A stretch of 64,000 bases of DNA from positions 1,364,001 through 1,428,000 of the forward strand of contig OZ252048.1 of NCBI GenBank assembly GCA_965247915.1, in the 5' to 3' direction. Of the stretch, positions 24,901 through 33,138 are shown piece after piece. A program made the position numbers and the translations under genes. Source of the stretch: JAKZRT01 sp965247915. GTDB taxonomy: Bacteria; Pseudomonadota; Alphaproteobacteria; Rhodobacterales; Rhodobacteraceae. The notes under the pieces are model-generated. The model saw only the letters and a list, made by a program, of their open reading frames with translations. It did no database searches and had not been told where the DNA came from. Numbering within the stretch: the first letter of the stretch is position 1; each line of letters opens with the position of its first letter.

Positions 24901-24924
24901 CGGCAGGCCTGCCAAGGCCTGCCG
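24901..24924 (+). promoter_or_regulatory. inverted repeat in the atp operon leader
   Basis: CGGCAGGCC (24901-24909), spacer TGCCAA, GGCCTGCCG (24916-24924) is a perfect 9-bp inverted repeat 67 bp before the atpH start. TTGACC follows at once (24926). It may be an operator overlapping the promoter, or a leader hairpin. Confidence 0.45.
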
Positions 24925-24990
24925 CTTGACCATACCCAGCCGACCCGAAAGAAGGTCGCTAGACGAGACAACGATAACGAAAGGGTGGAT

Positions 24991-25551
24991 GTGTCCGAAC
25001 CAGCTTCGATCTCTTCCGGCATCGCCGCGCGTTATGCCACCGCTTTGTTTGAACTTTCATCCGAGGCCGATGCGCTGGACGCGCTGGAGGCCGATCTGGA
25101 CACCCTCGGGGCCGCGTTGCGCGACAGCGACGATTTCAGCGCCCTGATCCGTTCGCCAATCCTCAGCCGCGCCGAACAGGGCGAGGCAATTGCCGCCATC
25201 GGCGACAAGGCGGGGCTGAGCCAGACCACGCGCTTTACGCTGGCGTTAATGGCGTCCAAGCGCCGCCTTTTTGTTCTGCCGGCGATGGTCGCCGCCCTGC
25301 GCGCGCTGATCGCCGAGGCCAAGGGCGAAGTGACGGCGGATGTGAATGCAGCGACGGCATTGAGCGATGACCAGAAATCAACCCTTGCCGCGACGCTGAA
25401 AGAGCGTTTTGGTAAGGAAGTGAAAATCAATATGGCCGTCGATGAAAGCCTCATTGGCGGTCTTGTCGTGCGCGTAGGCTCGAAAATGATCGACACGTCG
25501 ATCAAAGCCAAGCTCGCCAACCTACAGAATTCAATGAAAGAGGTCGGATAA
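24991..25551 (+). CDS. atpH: F1Fo ATP synthase subunit delta
   Basis: A 186-residue subunit delta (OSCP), part of the peripheral stalk that holds the F1 head still against the rotor. The N-terminal helical bundle reads SGIAARYATALFELSSEADALDALEADLDTL, and the C-terminal signature FGKEVKINMAVDESLIGGLVVRVGSKMIDTSIKAKLANLQ is complete. The start is a GTG at 24991; no ATG gives a better fit. It heads the operon atpH-atpA-atpG-atpD-atpC, and its stop overlaps the atpA start by one base (TAATG). Confidence 0.95.
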   Translation: MSEPASISSGIAARYATALFELSSEADALDALEADLDTLGAALRDSDDFSALIRSPILSRAEQGEAIAAIGDKAGLSQTTRFTLALMASKRRLFVLPAMVAALRALIAEAKGEVTADVNAATALSDDQKSTLAATLKERFGKEVKINMAVDESLIGGLVVRVGSKMIDTSIKAKLANLQNSMKEVG

Positions 25552-27089
25552 TGGGAATCCAGGCAGCCGAAATTTCTGCGATCCTGAAAGAGCAGATCAA
25601 GAACTTTGGCCAGGAAGCCGAAGTCGCCGAAGTGGGACGCGTGCTGAGCGTCGGTGACGGGATCGCGCGGGTCTACGGGCTGGACAACGTTCAGGCCGGT
25701 GAAATGGTCGAATTTCCCGGTGGCATCAGCGGCATGGCGCTGAACCTCGAGGCCGACAACGTTGGCGTGGTGATCTTTGGCTCGGACCGCGACATCAAGG
25801 AAGGCGATACCGTCAAGCGGACGAATTCGATTGTGGATGTGCCTGCCGGTGACGCGCTGCTGGGCCGCGTGGTTGACGGTCTGGGCAACCCGCTGGATGG
25901 CAAAGGTCCGATCGATGCAAGCGAACGCCGGATTGCCGACGTCAAGGCACCGGGCATTATCCCGCGAAAGTCGGTGCACGAGCCGATGGCGACCGGCCTG
26001 AAATCGGTCGACGCGATGATCCCGATCGGTCGCGGCCAGCGCGAACTGATTATCGGCGACCGTCAGACTGGCAAGACCGCGGTGGCGCTGGACACCATCC
26101 TGAACCAGAAGACCTATAACGAGGGCGCGGGCGACGACGAGGGCAAGAAACTTTACTGTATTTATGTCGTTATCGGCCAAAAACGGTCGACCGTTGCCCA
26201 GCTGGTGAAGAAACTGGAAGAAGCTGGCGCCATGGAATATACGATCGTTGTGGCGGCCACCGCGTCGGACCCGGCCCCGATGCAGTTTCTGGCCCCCTAT
26301 TCGGCTTGTGCTATGGCCGAATTTTTCCGCGACAACGGACGCCACGCGCTGATCATCTACGATGACTTATCCAAGCAGGCCGTTTCGTACCGTCAGATGT
26401 CGCTGTTGCTGCGCCGCCCGCCGGGGCGCGAGGCCTATCCGGGTGACGTTTTCTATCTGCACTCGCGGCTGTTGGAACGTTCGGCCAAGCTCAACGAAGA
26501 CAACGGGGCCGGGTCGCTGACCGCGCTGCCGATCATTGAAACGCAAGGCGGCGACGTGTCGGCGTTTATTCCCACCAACGTGATTTCGATCACCGACGGT
26601 CAGATATTCCTGGAAACCGAGCTCTTTTATCAAGGTATCCGTCCGGCAGTGAACACCGGTCTTTCCGTCAGCCGCGTGGGCTCGTCAGCGCAGACCAACG
26701 CGATGAAATCGGTCGCGGGTCCGGTGAAACTGGAACTGGCGCAGTACCGCGAGATGGCGGCATTCGCGCAGTTCGGGTCGGACCTTGATGCGGCTACGCA
26801 GGCGCTGCTCAATCGCGGTGCGCGTCTGACCGAACTGATGAAGCAGGCCCAGTATTCGCCGCTGACCAATGCCGAAATTGTCTGCGTGATTTTTGCCGGC
26901 ACCAAGGGGTATCTGGACAAGGTCGGGGTGCGCGACGTTGGCCGGTTCGAACATGGGCTGCTGGCGCGTCTGCGGTCGAACCATCAGGATCTGCTGGACG
27001 ATATTACGATGAACGACCGCAAGGTCGCGGGTGATCTGGAAGACAGTATCCGCGCGGCGCTTGACGATTTCGCCAAAGATTTCGCCTGA
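25551..27089 (+). CDS. atpA: F1Fo ATP synthase subunit alpha
   Basis: A 512-residue non-catalytic nucleotide-binding subunit of the F1 hexamer. The N-terminal delta-binding helix (QAAEISAILKEQIKNF) is followed by the crown barrel, the P loop GDRQTGKTAVALDTI, the Walker B region ALIIYDDLSKQA with the arginine finger area in GLSVSRVGSSAQ, and the C-terminal helical domain. Length is that of the family, and no defects are seen. The start overlaps the atpH stop, so translation is probably coupled. Confidence 0.97.
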   Translation: MGIQAAEISAILKEQIKNFGQEAEVAEVGRVLSVGDGIARVYGLDNVQAGEMVEFPGGISGMALNLEADNVGVVIFGSDRDIKEGDTVKRTNSIVDVPAGDALLGRVVDGLGNPLDGKGPIDASERRIADVKAPGIIPRKSVHEPMATGLKSVDAMIPIGRGQRELIIGDRQTGKTAVALDTILNQKTYNEGAGDDEGKKLYCIYVVIGQKRSTVAQLVKKLEEAGAMEYTIVVAATASDPAPMQFLAPYSACAMAEFFRDNGRHALIIYDDLSKQAVSYRQMSLLLRRPPGREAYPGDVFYLHSRLLERSAKLNEDNGAGSLTALPIIETQGGDVSAFIPTNVISITDGQIFLETELFYQGIRPAVNTGLSVSRVGSSAQTNAMKSVAGPVKLELAQYREMAAFAQFGSDLDAATQALLNRGARLTELMKQAQYSPLTNAEIVCVIFAGTKGYLDKVGVRDVGRFEHGLLARLRSNHQDLLDDITMNDRKVAGDLEDSIRAALDDFAKDFA

Positions 27090-27109
27090 GGCTTCCATAG
27101 GATAGACCC

Positions 27110-27982
27110 ATGCCAAGCCTCAAAGACCTGAAAAACCGGATCGAAAGCGTCAAGTCGACGCGCAAGATCACCAAGGCCATGCAGATGGTCGCGGCGGCCA
27201 AGCTGCGCCGTGCGCAGGATGCCGCCGAGCAGGCCCGCCCCTATACCGAACGCTTCAACGCGGTCATGGCGGGGCTGGCGGCTGCGGCGCGCGACAACGA
27301 GGCCGCGCCGAAGCTTTTGCTGGGCACTGGTGCCGATCAGACCCATCTGCTGGTGGTGATGACGTCCGAGCGCGGATTGTGCGGCGGTTTCAATTCGTCG
27401 ATTGTCAGGCTGGCCAAGGCCCGCGCCGGGGCGTTGCTGGCTGCCGGCAAGACCGTGAAGATATTCACGGTCGGCAAAAAAGGCCGCGAGCAGATGAAGC
27501 GCGACTATGAACATTTAATGGTCGGTCATGTGGACCTGAGCGAAGTCAAGCGCGTCGGCTATGCCAACGCGCAAAGTGTCGCGCACGACATTCTTGGCCG
27601 GTTCGACGGCGACGAGTTCGACGTCGCGACGATCTTCTTCAACCACTTTGAATCGGTGATCAGCCAGGTTCCGACCCAAACCCAGATCATCCCAGCCGCC
27701 TTTGACGAGGCCCCTGACGCAGGGGCGACGGTCTACGATTATGAACCGGACGAGAACGAGATATTGGCCGATCTGCTGCCGCGCGGTGTGGCCACCGCGT
27801 TATTCGCGGCGTTATTGGAAAACGGGGCCTCGGAACAGGGCGCGCGGATGAGCGCCATGGATAACGCGACCCGCAACGCGGGCGAGATGATCGACAAGCT
27901 GACGATCCGGTACAACCGGTCGCGTCAGGCAGTCATCACCAACGAACTTATCGAAATCATTTCAGGCGCCGAGGCGCTCTAG
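27110..27982 (+). CDS. atpG: F1Fo ATP synthase subunit gamma
   Basis: A 290-residue central rotor shaft. The N-terminal helix MPSLKDLKNRIESVKSTRKITKAMQMVAAAKLRRAQ and the C-terminal helix ARMSAMDNATRNAGEMIDKLTIRYNRSRQAVITNELIEI form the coiled coil that turns inside alpha3beta3. The Rossmann-like middle begins at LLVVMTSERGLCGGFNSSI. Complete and of typical length. It begins 20 bp after atpA and ends 17 bp before atpD. Confidence 0.97.
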   Translation: MPSLKDLKNRIESVKSTRKITKAMQMVAAAKLRRAQDAAEQARPYTERFNAVMAGLAAAARDNEAAPKLLLGTGADQTHLLVVMTSERGLCGGFNSSIVRLAKARAGALLAAGKTVKIFTVGKKGREQMKRDYEHLMVGHVDLSEVKRVGYANAQSVAHDILGRFDGDEFDVATIFFNHFESVISQVPTQTQIIPAAFDEAPDAGATVYDYEPDENEILADLLPRGVATALFAALLENGASEQGARMSAMDNATRNAGEMIDKLTIRYNRSRQAVITNELIEIISGAEAL

Positions 27983-27999
27983 GGAACCGGAGAAACCAA

Positions 28000-29424
28000 A
28001 TGGCAAACGCAAAAGGCAAAGTGACCCAGGTTATCGGCGCCGTCGTCGACGTTAAGTTTGACGACCACCTGCCCGAAATTCTGAATGCGCTGGAAACCGA
28101 CAACAATGGCAACCGTCTGGTTCTGGAGGTGGCCCAGCACCTTGGTGAAAACACCGTCCGCACGGTGGCGATGGACGCCTCCGAGGGTCTGGTGCGCGGT
28201 CAGGAAGTCACCGACCTGGGCGAGCCGATTTCGGTACCCGTGGGCACCGGCACGCTGGGCCGCATCATGAATGTAATCGGCGAGCCAGTTGACGAAAAGG
28301 GCCCGATCGAAGCCTCGGCGAGGCGCGCAATCCACCAGGATGCACCGAGCTTTTCCGAACAGGCCACCGAGAGCGAGGTCCTGATCACCGGCATCAAGGT
28401 CGTCGACCTGTTGGCGCCCTACGCCAAAGGCGGCAAGATCGGTCTCTTTGGTGGGGCCGGTGTGGGCAAGACGGTTCTGATTATGGAACTGATCAACAAC
28501 ATCGCCAAGGTTCACTCGGGCGTGTCGGTGTTCGCGGGCGTCGGTGAACGCACCCGCGAAGGCAACGACCTTTACCACGAGATGATTGAGTCGGGCGTGA
28601 TCGTGCCCGACAAGTTGGAAGACAGCAAAATCGCACTGGTCTACGGCCAGATGAACGAACCACCGGGAGCCCGGATGCGGGTCGCACTTTCCGGCCTGAC
28701 CGTGGCCGAGCAGTTCCGCGACGAGACCGGCGCGGACGTGCTTTTCTTCATCGACAACATTTTCCGCTTTACTCAAGCCGGGTCGGAAGTGTCGGCGCTG
28801 TTGGGCCGCATCCCGTCGGCGGTGGGCTACCAGCCGACGCTGGCCACCGACATGGGCACGATGCAGGAGCGCATAACCTCTACCAAAAACGGGTCGATCA
28901 CATCCGTCCAGGCGGTCTATGTGCCCGCAGATGACCTGACCGACCCGGCACCGGCAACGTCGTTCGCGCACCTCGATGCGACGACCGTGCTTTCGCGGGC
29001 AATCTCGGAACTGGGCATTTATCCGGCCGTTGACCCGCTTGATTCAACCTCGCGTCTGCTGGACCCGGCGGTTGTCGGGGAAGAGCATTACAAGGTGGCG
29101 ACGGATGTGCAGGAAATTCTCCAGCGCTATAAATCGTTGCAGGACATCATTGCCATCCTCGGCATGGACGAGCTGAGCGAAGAGGACAAGCTGACCGTGG
29201 CCCGGGCCCGGAAAATTCAGCGCTTCCTGTCGCAGCCGTTCGACGTGGCCAAAGTGTTCACCGGGTCGGACGGGGTTCAGGTGCCGCTGGAGAACACCAT
29301 CGCGTCGTTCAAGGCGGTCGTGGCCGGCGAATACGACCACCTGCCCGAGGGCGCGTTTTACATGGTCGGGGACATCGACGAAGTGGTGGCCAAGGCCGAG
29401 CGCATGGCTGCGGACGCGGCTTGA
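28000..29424 (+). CDS. atpD: F1Fo ATP synthase subunit beta
   Basis: A 474-residue catalytic subunit. Landmarks are the P loop GGAGVGKTVLIMELI, the catalytic glutamate in GVGERTREGNDLYHEM, Walker B ADVLFFIDNIFRF, and the DELSEED-type segment GMDELSEEDKLTVARAR that contacts gamma. The C-terminal helical domain is complete. It is followed not directly by atpC but by a 31-bp GC-rich stem-loop (29439-29517), which may separate the translation or mRNA stability of the two genes. Confidence 0.98.
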   Translation: MANAKGKVTQVIGAVVDVKFDDHLPEILNALETDNNGNRLVLEVAQHLGENTVRTVAMDASEGLVRGQEVTDLGEPISVPVGTGTLGRIMNVIGEPVDEKGPIEASARRAIHQDAPSFSEQATESEVLITGIKVVDLLAPYAKGGKIGLFGGAGVGKTVLIMELINNIAKVHSGVSVFAGVGERTREGNDLYHEMIESGVIVPDKLEDSKIALVYGQMNEPPGARMRVALSGLTVAEQFRDETGADVLFFIDNIFRFTQAGSEVSALLGRIPSAVGYQPTLATDMGTMQERITSTKNGSITSVQAVYVPADDLTDPAPATSFAHLDATTVLSRAISELGIYPAVDPLDSTSRLLDPAVVGEEHYKVATDVQEILQRYKSLQDIIAILGMDELSEEDKLTVARARKIQRFLSQPFDVAKVFTGSDGVQVPLENTIASFKAVVAGEYDHLPEGAFYMVGDIDEVVAKAERMAADAA

Positions 29425-29438
29425 TCTAGGCGCCGCCG

Positions 29439-29517
29439 CCCGCCCCGCCTCCCCGCCCGTCCACCAAGATTTGGCCAGACCGATAGTCTTGGCGGACGGG
29501 CGGGGAGGCGGGGCGGG
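29439..29517 (+). repeat. 31-bp stem-loop between atpD and atpC with a G-quadruplex-type G run
   Basis: The left arm 29439-29469 and the right arm 29487-29517 pair over 24 perfect base pairs, one mismatch and 6 more pairs around a 17-nt loop (29470-29486). The right arm holds four G runs of three or more with short spacers (29498-29520), a G-quadruplex pattern. No T tract follows, so it is not a standard terminator. It lies 14 bp after the atpD stop and 26 bp before the atpC start. Confidence 0.85.
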
Positions 29518-29543
29518 GGGAAGGCTAGCAAAGGAAAGACATC

Positions 29544-29936
29544 ATGGCCGACACCATGCAATTTGATCTGGTCTCGCCCGAGCGCCGTCTGGTGTCGGGT
29601 GCGGCGAAATCGGTGCTGATCCCCGGTGTTGACGGCGACATGGTCGCTATGCCCGAGCACGCGCCGGTGATCACCACGCTGCGCCCCGGGGTGCTGAGCG
29701 TCGAGCTGGAAAGCGGAACGCAGGAATTCGTCGTCATAGGTGGCTTTGCCGAAGTGACTGGCGATGGGGCCAGCATTCTGGCCGAGGAGGCGCTGCCTAA
29801 GGCTGAGGTGACGGAAGAATTTCTGGCGGAGCGGGTCGAAAGCGCCCGGACCGCGGTCGCCGAGGCTGGAACCGACACCATCGACGCCGCCAACAAGCGG
29901 CTGGCCGATCTCGAGGCGCTTGCGGCGAGCCTCTAA
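29544..29936 (+). CDS. atpC: F1Fo ATP synthase subunit epsilon
   Basis: A 130-residue epsilon subunit, the part of the rotor that couples gamma to the c-ring and can inhibit ATP hydrolysis. The N-terminal beta sandwich reads MQFDLVSPERRLVSGAAKSVLIPGVDGDMVAMPEHAPVITTLRPG, and the C-terminal helix pair ends ANKRLADLEALAASL. The stop codon TAA (29934-29936) is built from the TA target of the IS630 element plus its first base. The original stop was probably TAG (see the flank at 30992-30994). The protein itself is unchanged by the insertion. Confidence 0.95.
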   Translation: MADTMQFDLVSPERRLVSGAAKSVLIPGVDGDMVAMPEHAPVITTLRPGVLSVELESGTQEFVVIGGFAEVTGDGASILAEEALPKAEVTEEFLAERVESARTAVAEAGTDTIDAANKRLADLEALAASL

Positions 29937-30991
29937 AGCATATTGCATTTAATTTGAGGCATATCCCGCGGCCTTGAGGAAGTTCCAGCATTGGTCTGGG
30001 TCGAAGAGATCACAAATGTCGCTGAGGGCGTCAAAGAGGGCATCGAAGGTTCTTGCTCCAACCCTTCGCAGGTGAGCTTTCAACTTTGAGAACGCCATTT
30101 CGATCGGGTTAAGATCCGGGGAGTAGGGTGGCAGGAACAAGAACCAGCATCCGCGCGCCCTCAACGCCTGTGCCGCGCGGTGGCTTTTGTGGGTGGAAAG
30201 ATTGTCGAGAATGACCACAGTTCCAGGGTCCAGCGCAGGCGCAAGCTGGGTCTCGATATAAGTCTCGAACGCCGATCCATCCATTGCGCCGCTGATCACC
30301 CAGGGTGCAATCAGCGCGTTATGGGTCAGCCCGGCGATGAAGGTCTGCGTGCCCCATTTTCCAAAGGGTGCGGTGCCATAAAGCCGCTCACCCCCGAAGC
30401 TGCGCCCGCGCAACCGGGTGAGGTTGGTTTTGACGGCGGTTTCATCGATGAATACCAGCCTGTGCGGTTTGGCGCGCATGCGCGGCTGGCGGCGGCTGAT
30501 CCATTCCCTTCGCGCCTTATGCAGGGCGGGCCGGTCACGTTCCTGCGCGACAAGTCCTTTTTTTATATGAAAACCCTGCGCGTTCCAGAGCCCGGTGGAT
30601 TGAGGAGAGCTGAACGCTCACGCCGTGCGTCTCCGCAAGCGCACCCGCAAGTTCCTGCAATGTTATGTCCGGTTCAGCCCGGACAATCTCGATCAGGAAA
30701 CCCGCATGTGGTGCCAGCTTGCCAAACCGGCCCGCTGGCCTGCCCTGTGGCTTGGGTGTGACCTCGCCCCGCTCACGTTGATCCGCCGCATAACGCACCG
30801 CCGTCGCTGCACTGACGCCATAAACCCGCCCCGCAGCGCGACAAGAGTTTCCGGCCGCAATATACCCGCATATCCGCTGCCGAAGATCCAAAGAATACGG
30901 TTTGCCCATGCTCCACCTCCTCACGGGAAATGAATCAGACAAACAACACTTTGGGAATCCCCTTTCGATTCACATCAAACGCAAACCGCTT
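29936..30991 (-). mobile_element. IS630-family insertion sequence, complete
   Basis: A 1056-bp element flanked by the TA dinucleotides 29934-29935 and 30992-30993, the standard IS630 target duplication. Its ends are inverted repeats: AAGCATATTGCATTTAATTT on the left and, read inwards, AAGCGGTTTGCGTTTGATGT on the right, with 16 of 23 bases matching. One transposase in two frames lies inside. Removing the element and one TA restores CTC TAG GCG-type sequence, that is, the end of atpC followed by its terminator. Confidence 0.88.
29949..30909 (-). CDS. IS630-family transposase in two frames joined at an A7 run
   Basis: The N-terminal part (30909 to 30535) starts MGKPYSLDLRQRICGYIAAGNS and holds the Arg-rich helix-turn-helix, ending GFSYKK. 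The C-terminal part continues as GLVAQERDRPALHKARREW and has the DDE core: VFIDETAVKTNL, VVILDNLSTHK and LPPYSPDLNPIEMAFSKLK. The frames meet at seven A residues (30558-30564 on the coding strand). Six or nine A would give one continuous protein of about 320 residues, so slippage at this run, programmed or accidental, is needed. All three acidic residues are present. Confidence 0.85.
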
Positions 30992-31018
30992 TAGCGCGGC
31001 CGGATATCGAATGACCAA

Positions 31019-31040
31019 GGGCCCCGCCGGGCCCCTTTTT
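31019..31040 (+). terminator. rho-independent terminator of the ATP synthase operon
   Basis: GGGCCC (31019-31024), loop CGCC, GGGCCC (31029-31034), then CTTTTT. It lies 25 bp after the right TA of the IS630 element, so before the insertion it sat about 30 bp after the atpC stop codon. The element has pushed it about 1.1 kb away from atpC. Confidence 0.8.
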
Positions 31041-31329
31041 CATAAAGTTCTCAAGGTTGAGAATGGTGACAACTTATTGAAAATAAATAATTAATCGGTA
31101 AGAACTGTGAAACAAATCCGCCGCGCAAATCCCAATTTGGGGATGGGCACGAAGGCCGCTGTCGGGGCCTTTTTGACTGGCCGGGACCGGATGTTCCGCC
31201 ATTGGCCGCTTTCAATCGCTTGGGTCGCGGTCAATGTGATGACGCACGTTCGGTCATCACGGACAAACCGCTTGATTTCCCGCGCAGGGTGGCGATTTTG
31301 GGGGCGATCGCCGAGAACAGGGTGCGCCG
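31041..31329. other. gene-free stretch before the class III aminotransferase
   Basis: An AT-rich patch at about 31060-31100 may hold the promoter. AAGGCC (31152-31157) and GGCCTT (31166-31171) followed by TTT form a second terminator-like hairpin. Open frames here lack family character, so I call no gene. Confidence 0.4.
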
Positions 31330-32652
31330 ATGTCGCATGTATTTCCCCGCCACACGAAACGCCCGCCGCCAAGGGCGGTTCGCGCCGGGGGGTGTTATAT
31401 ATACGACCAGACCGGCAAGGCCTATCTGGACGGGTCGGGTGGCGCGGCGGTGTCGTGCTTGGGTCATGGCGATCCGGATGTGATCCGGGCGGTTCAGGAC
31501 CAATGCGCGGAAATGGCGTTCGCGCACACCGGGTTTTTCACCTCCGAGCCCGCCGAAGACCTTGCCGATCTGCTGATTGCAAGCGCGCCGGAAAATATCG
31601 ACCGGGTTTATTTTGTGTCGGGCGGGTCCGAGGCGATCGAGGCCGCGATCAAGCTGGCCCGGCAGTATTTTCTTGAGGCAGGTCAGCCCGACCGCCGCCA
31701 CCTGATTTCGCGGCGGCAAAGCTATCACGGCAATACGCTGGGCGCGCTGGCGGCGGGCGGCAATGCCTGGCGTCGAAAGCAGTTCGCGCCGCTTCTGTTT
31801 GAGGTCAGCCACATCGCGCCGTGCTATGAATATGCCTTTCGCGAGGCCGGTGAGAGTGCCGAAGAATACGGTCAGCGCACCGCGCAGGAGCTTGAGGATG
31901 AGATCTTGCGGCTGGGTCCGGAGACGGTCATGGCCTTTATCGCCGAGCCGGTGGTGGGCGCGACCCTGGGCGCGGTGCCTGCGGTCGAGGGATATTTTCG
32001 CCGCATCAGAGCGATCTGCGACCGCTACGGTGTACTGCTTATCCTGGACGAGGTCATGTGCGGCATGGCGCGCACTGGGTACCTTTTTGCCTGCGAGGCC
32101 GAAGGCATTGCGCCGGATATATTGTGCATCGCCAAGGGGTTGGGCGCAGGGTATCAGCCGATCGGAGCGATGCTGTGCAGCAAAGAGATTTACGCCGCCA
32201 TCAAAGGTGGCAGCGGGTTTTTCCAGCATGGGCACACCTATCTGGGCCACCCGGTCGCGACCGCCGCCGGACGCGCGGTGGTAAGTAAACTGCTGCGCGA
32301 GGACCTGGTTGCGCGCGCCGCGACGCAGGGGGCAAAGCTGGCCTTGGTGCTTCAAGATCGGTTCGGACAAGCCCCGCATGTGGGCGACATTCGGGGCCGG
32401 GGGTTGTTTGCCGGGATCGAGTTTGTCGCCGACCGCGACACCAAAGAGCCGCTTGACCCGGCCCTGGGGGTCGCAGGACGGTTGAAGGCCGCCGCGTTTG
32501 ACAAGGGATTGATCTGTTACCCAATGGCCGGCACCCGCGACGGGGTTCACGGCGACCACGTGCTTTTGGCACCGCCGTTCATCATATCTGACGACCAGAT
32601 TGGCGAGTTGGCCGACAAGCTGGGCGCGGCCATGGCGCGGGTTCTGCCATGA
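31330..32652 (+). CDS. class III (omega-type) aminotransferase
   Basis: A 440-residue PLP enzyme of class III, a group acting on omega-amino acids, putrescine, taurine and similar amines. Landmarks: YDQTGKAYLDGSGGAAVSCLGHGDPDV, FVSGGSEAIEAAIKLARQYF, RRQSYHGNTLGAL, the LDEVMCGMARTG aspartate that pairs with PLP, and the Schiff-base lysine in CIAKGLGAGYQPIGA. The C-terminal GRGLFAGIEFV holds the usual arginine region. Its stop overlaps the start of a second gene (ATGA at 32649-32652), which an insertion sequence has destroyed. The amine substrate cannot be told. Confidence 0.88.
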   Translation: MSHVFPRHTKRPPPRAVRAGGCYIYDQTGKAYLDGSGGAAVSCLGHGDPDVIRAVQDQCAEMAFAHTGFFTSEPAEDLADLLIASAPENIDRVYFVSGGSEAIEAAIKLARQYFLEAGQPDRRHLISRRQSYHGNTLGALAAGGNAWRRKQFAPLLFEVSHIAPCYEYAFREAGESAEEYGQRTAQELEDEILRLGPETVMAFIAEPVVGATLGAVPAVEGYFRRIRAICDRYGVLLILDEVMCGMARTGYLFACEAEGIAPDILCIAKGLGAGYQPIGAMLCSKEIYAAIKGGSGFFQHGHTYLGHPVATAAGRAVVSKLLREDLVARAATQGAKLALVLQDRFGQAPHVGDIRGRGLFAGIEFVADRDTKEPLDPALGVAGRLKAAAFDKGLICYPMAGTRDGVHGDHVLLAPPFIISDDQIGELADKLGAAMARVLP

Positions 32653-32697
32653 GCGGCCCGACGTTTGCGGATGTCCTGTGTCTGACGTCAGCGCCTT
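32649..32697 (+). pseudogene. 5' stub of the next operon gene, cut by an IS3-family element
   Basis: The frame MSGPTFADVLCLTSAP begins in the last bases of the aminotransferase gene (ATGA overlap), so it is a genuine cotranscribed start. After about 16 codons it runs into the insertion sequence at 32698 and stops at a TGA in the element. What the gene encoded cannot be said from this stub. Its remainder is not found on the other side of the element. Confidence 0.6.
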
Positions 32698-32763
32698 TGG
32701 GACAGATATGAGGGTTTAGCATCAGGAGGATTTCTGGTTCATCGCAACCGTCAAGGAGTGAAG

Positions 32764-33138
32764 ATGAACAAGCAATCCGGAACCAGCAAAGCCTCGGCTG
32801 ACAGGCTGGTTAAAACCATCCGCCGCAAGACCCGGCAAACGTATTCAGCCGAGGAGAAGATCCGCATTGTTTTGGCGGGTCTTCGGGGCGAGGAAAGCAT
32901 CTCAGCACTGTGTCGCCGCGAGGGCATCTCAGAGAGTCTGTATTACAGCTGGTCCAAGGAGTTCCCCGAAGCAGGGAAACGCCGTCTGTCCGGCGATACG
33001 GCGCGTCAGGCGACGTCACCCGAGGTGAAGGAGCTACGTTCTGAGGCCTTGGCATTGAAAGAATGTGTGGCCGACCTGATCCTGGAAAACCGTCTGCTCA
33101 AAAAAAGCATGACAGGGGATGGGGGATACGAGGAATGA
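32764..33138 (+). CDS. IS3-family transposase OrfA-like protein
   Basis: About 124 residues. A helix-turn-helix (TYSAEEKIRIVLAGLRGEESISALCRREGISESLYYSW) is followed by a coiled coil (VKELRSEALALKECVADLILENRLLKKS). It should bind the element's ends and cooperate with the DDE protein encoded downstream. The first ATG at 32758 or the one at 32764 (MNKQSGTSKAS) may be used; a GGAG lies just upstream. Its stop TGA overlaps the start of OrfB, so translation is coupled rather than frameshifted. Confidence 0.85.
   Translation: MNKQSGTSKASADRLVKTIRRKTRQTYSAEEKIRIVLAGLRGEESISALCRREGISESLYYSWSKEFPEAGKRRLSGDTARQATSPEVKELRSEALALKECVADLILENRLLKKSMTGDGGYEE

Larger units (their letters stand above)
24537..24990. 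other. gene-free leader region of the ATP synthase operon
   Basis: About 450 bp separate the methyltransferase from atpH. Apart from the hairpin at 24579-24602 and the inverted repeat at 24901-24924, I see no gene with family character. Possible open frames on both strands lack recognisable sequence. The promoter of the atp operon must lie here. Confidence 0.5.

Noticed and set aside
24543..25022. Minus-strand open frame upstream of atpH
   Set aside because: No recognisable motif, overlaps the atpH start and the operon leader, and codon usage looks random.
31107..31676. Plus-strand open frame before the class III aminotransferase
   Set aside because: It overlaps the aminotransferase start by over 300 bp in another frame and has no family character; it crosses a terminator-like hairpin.
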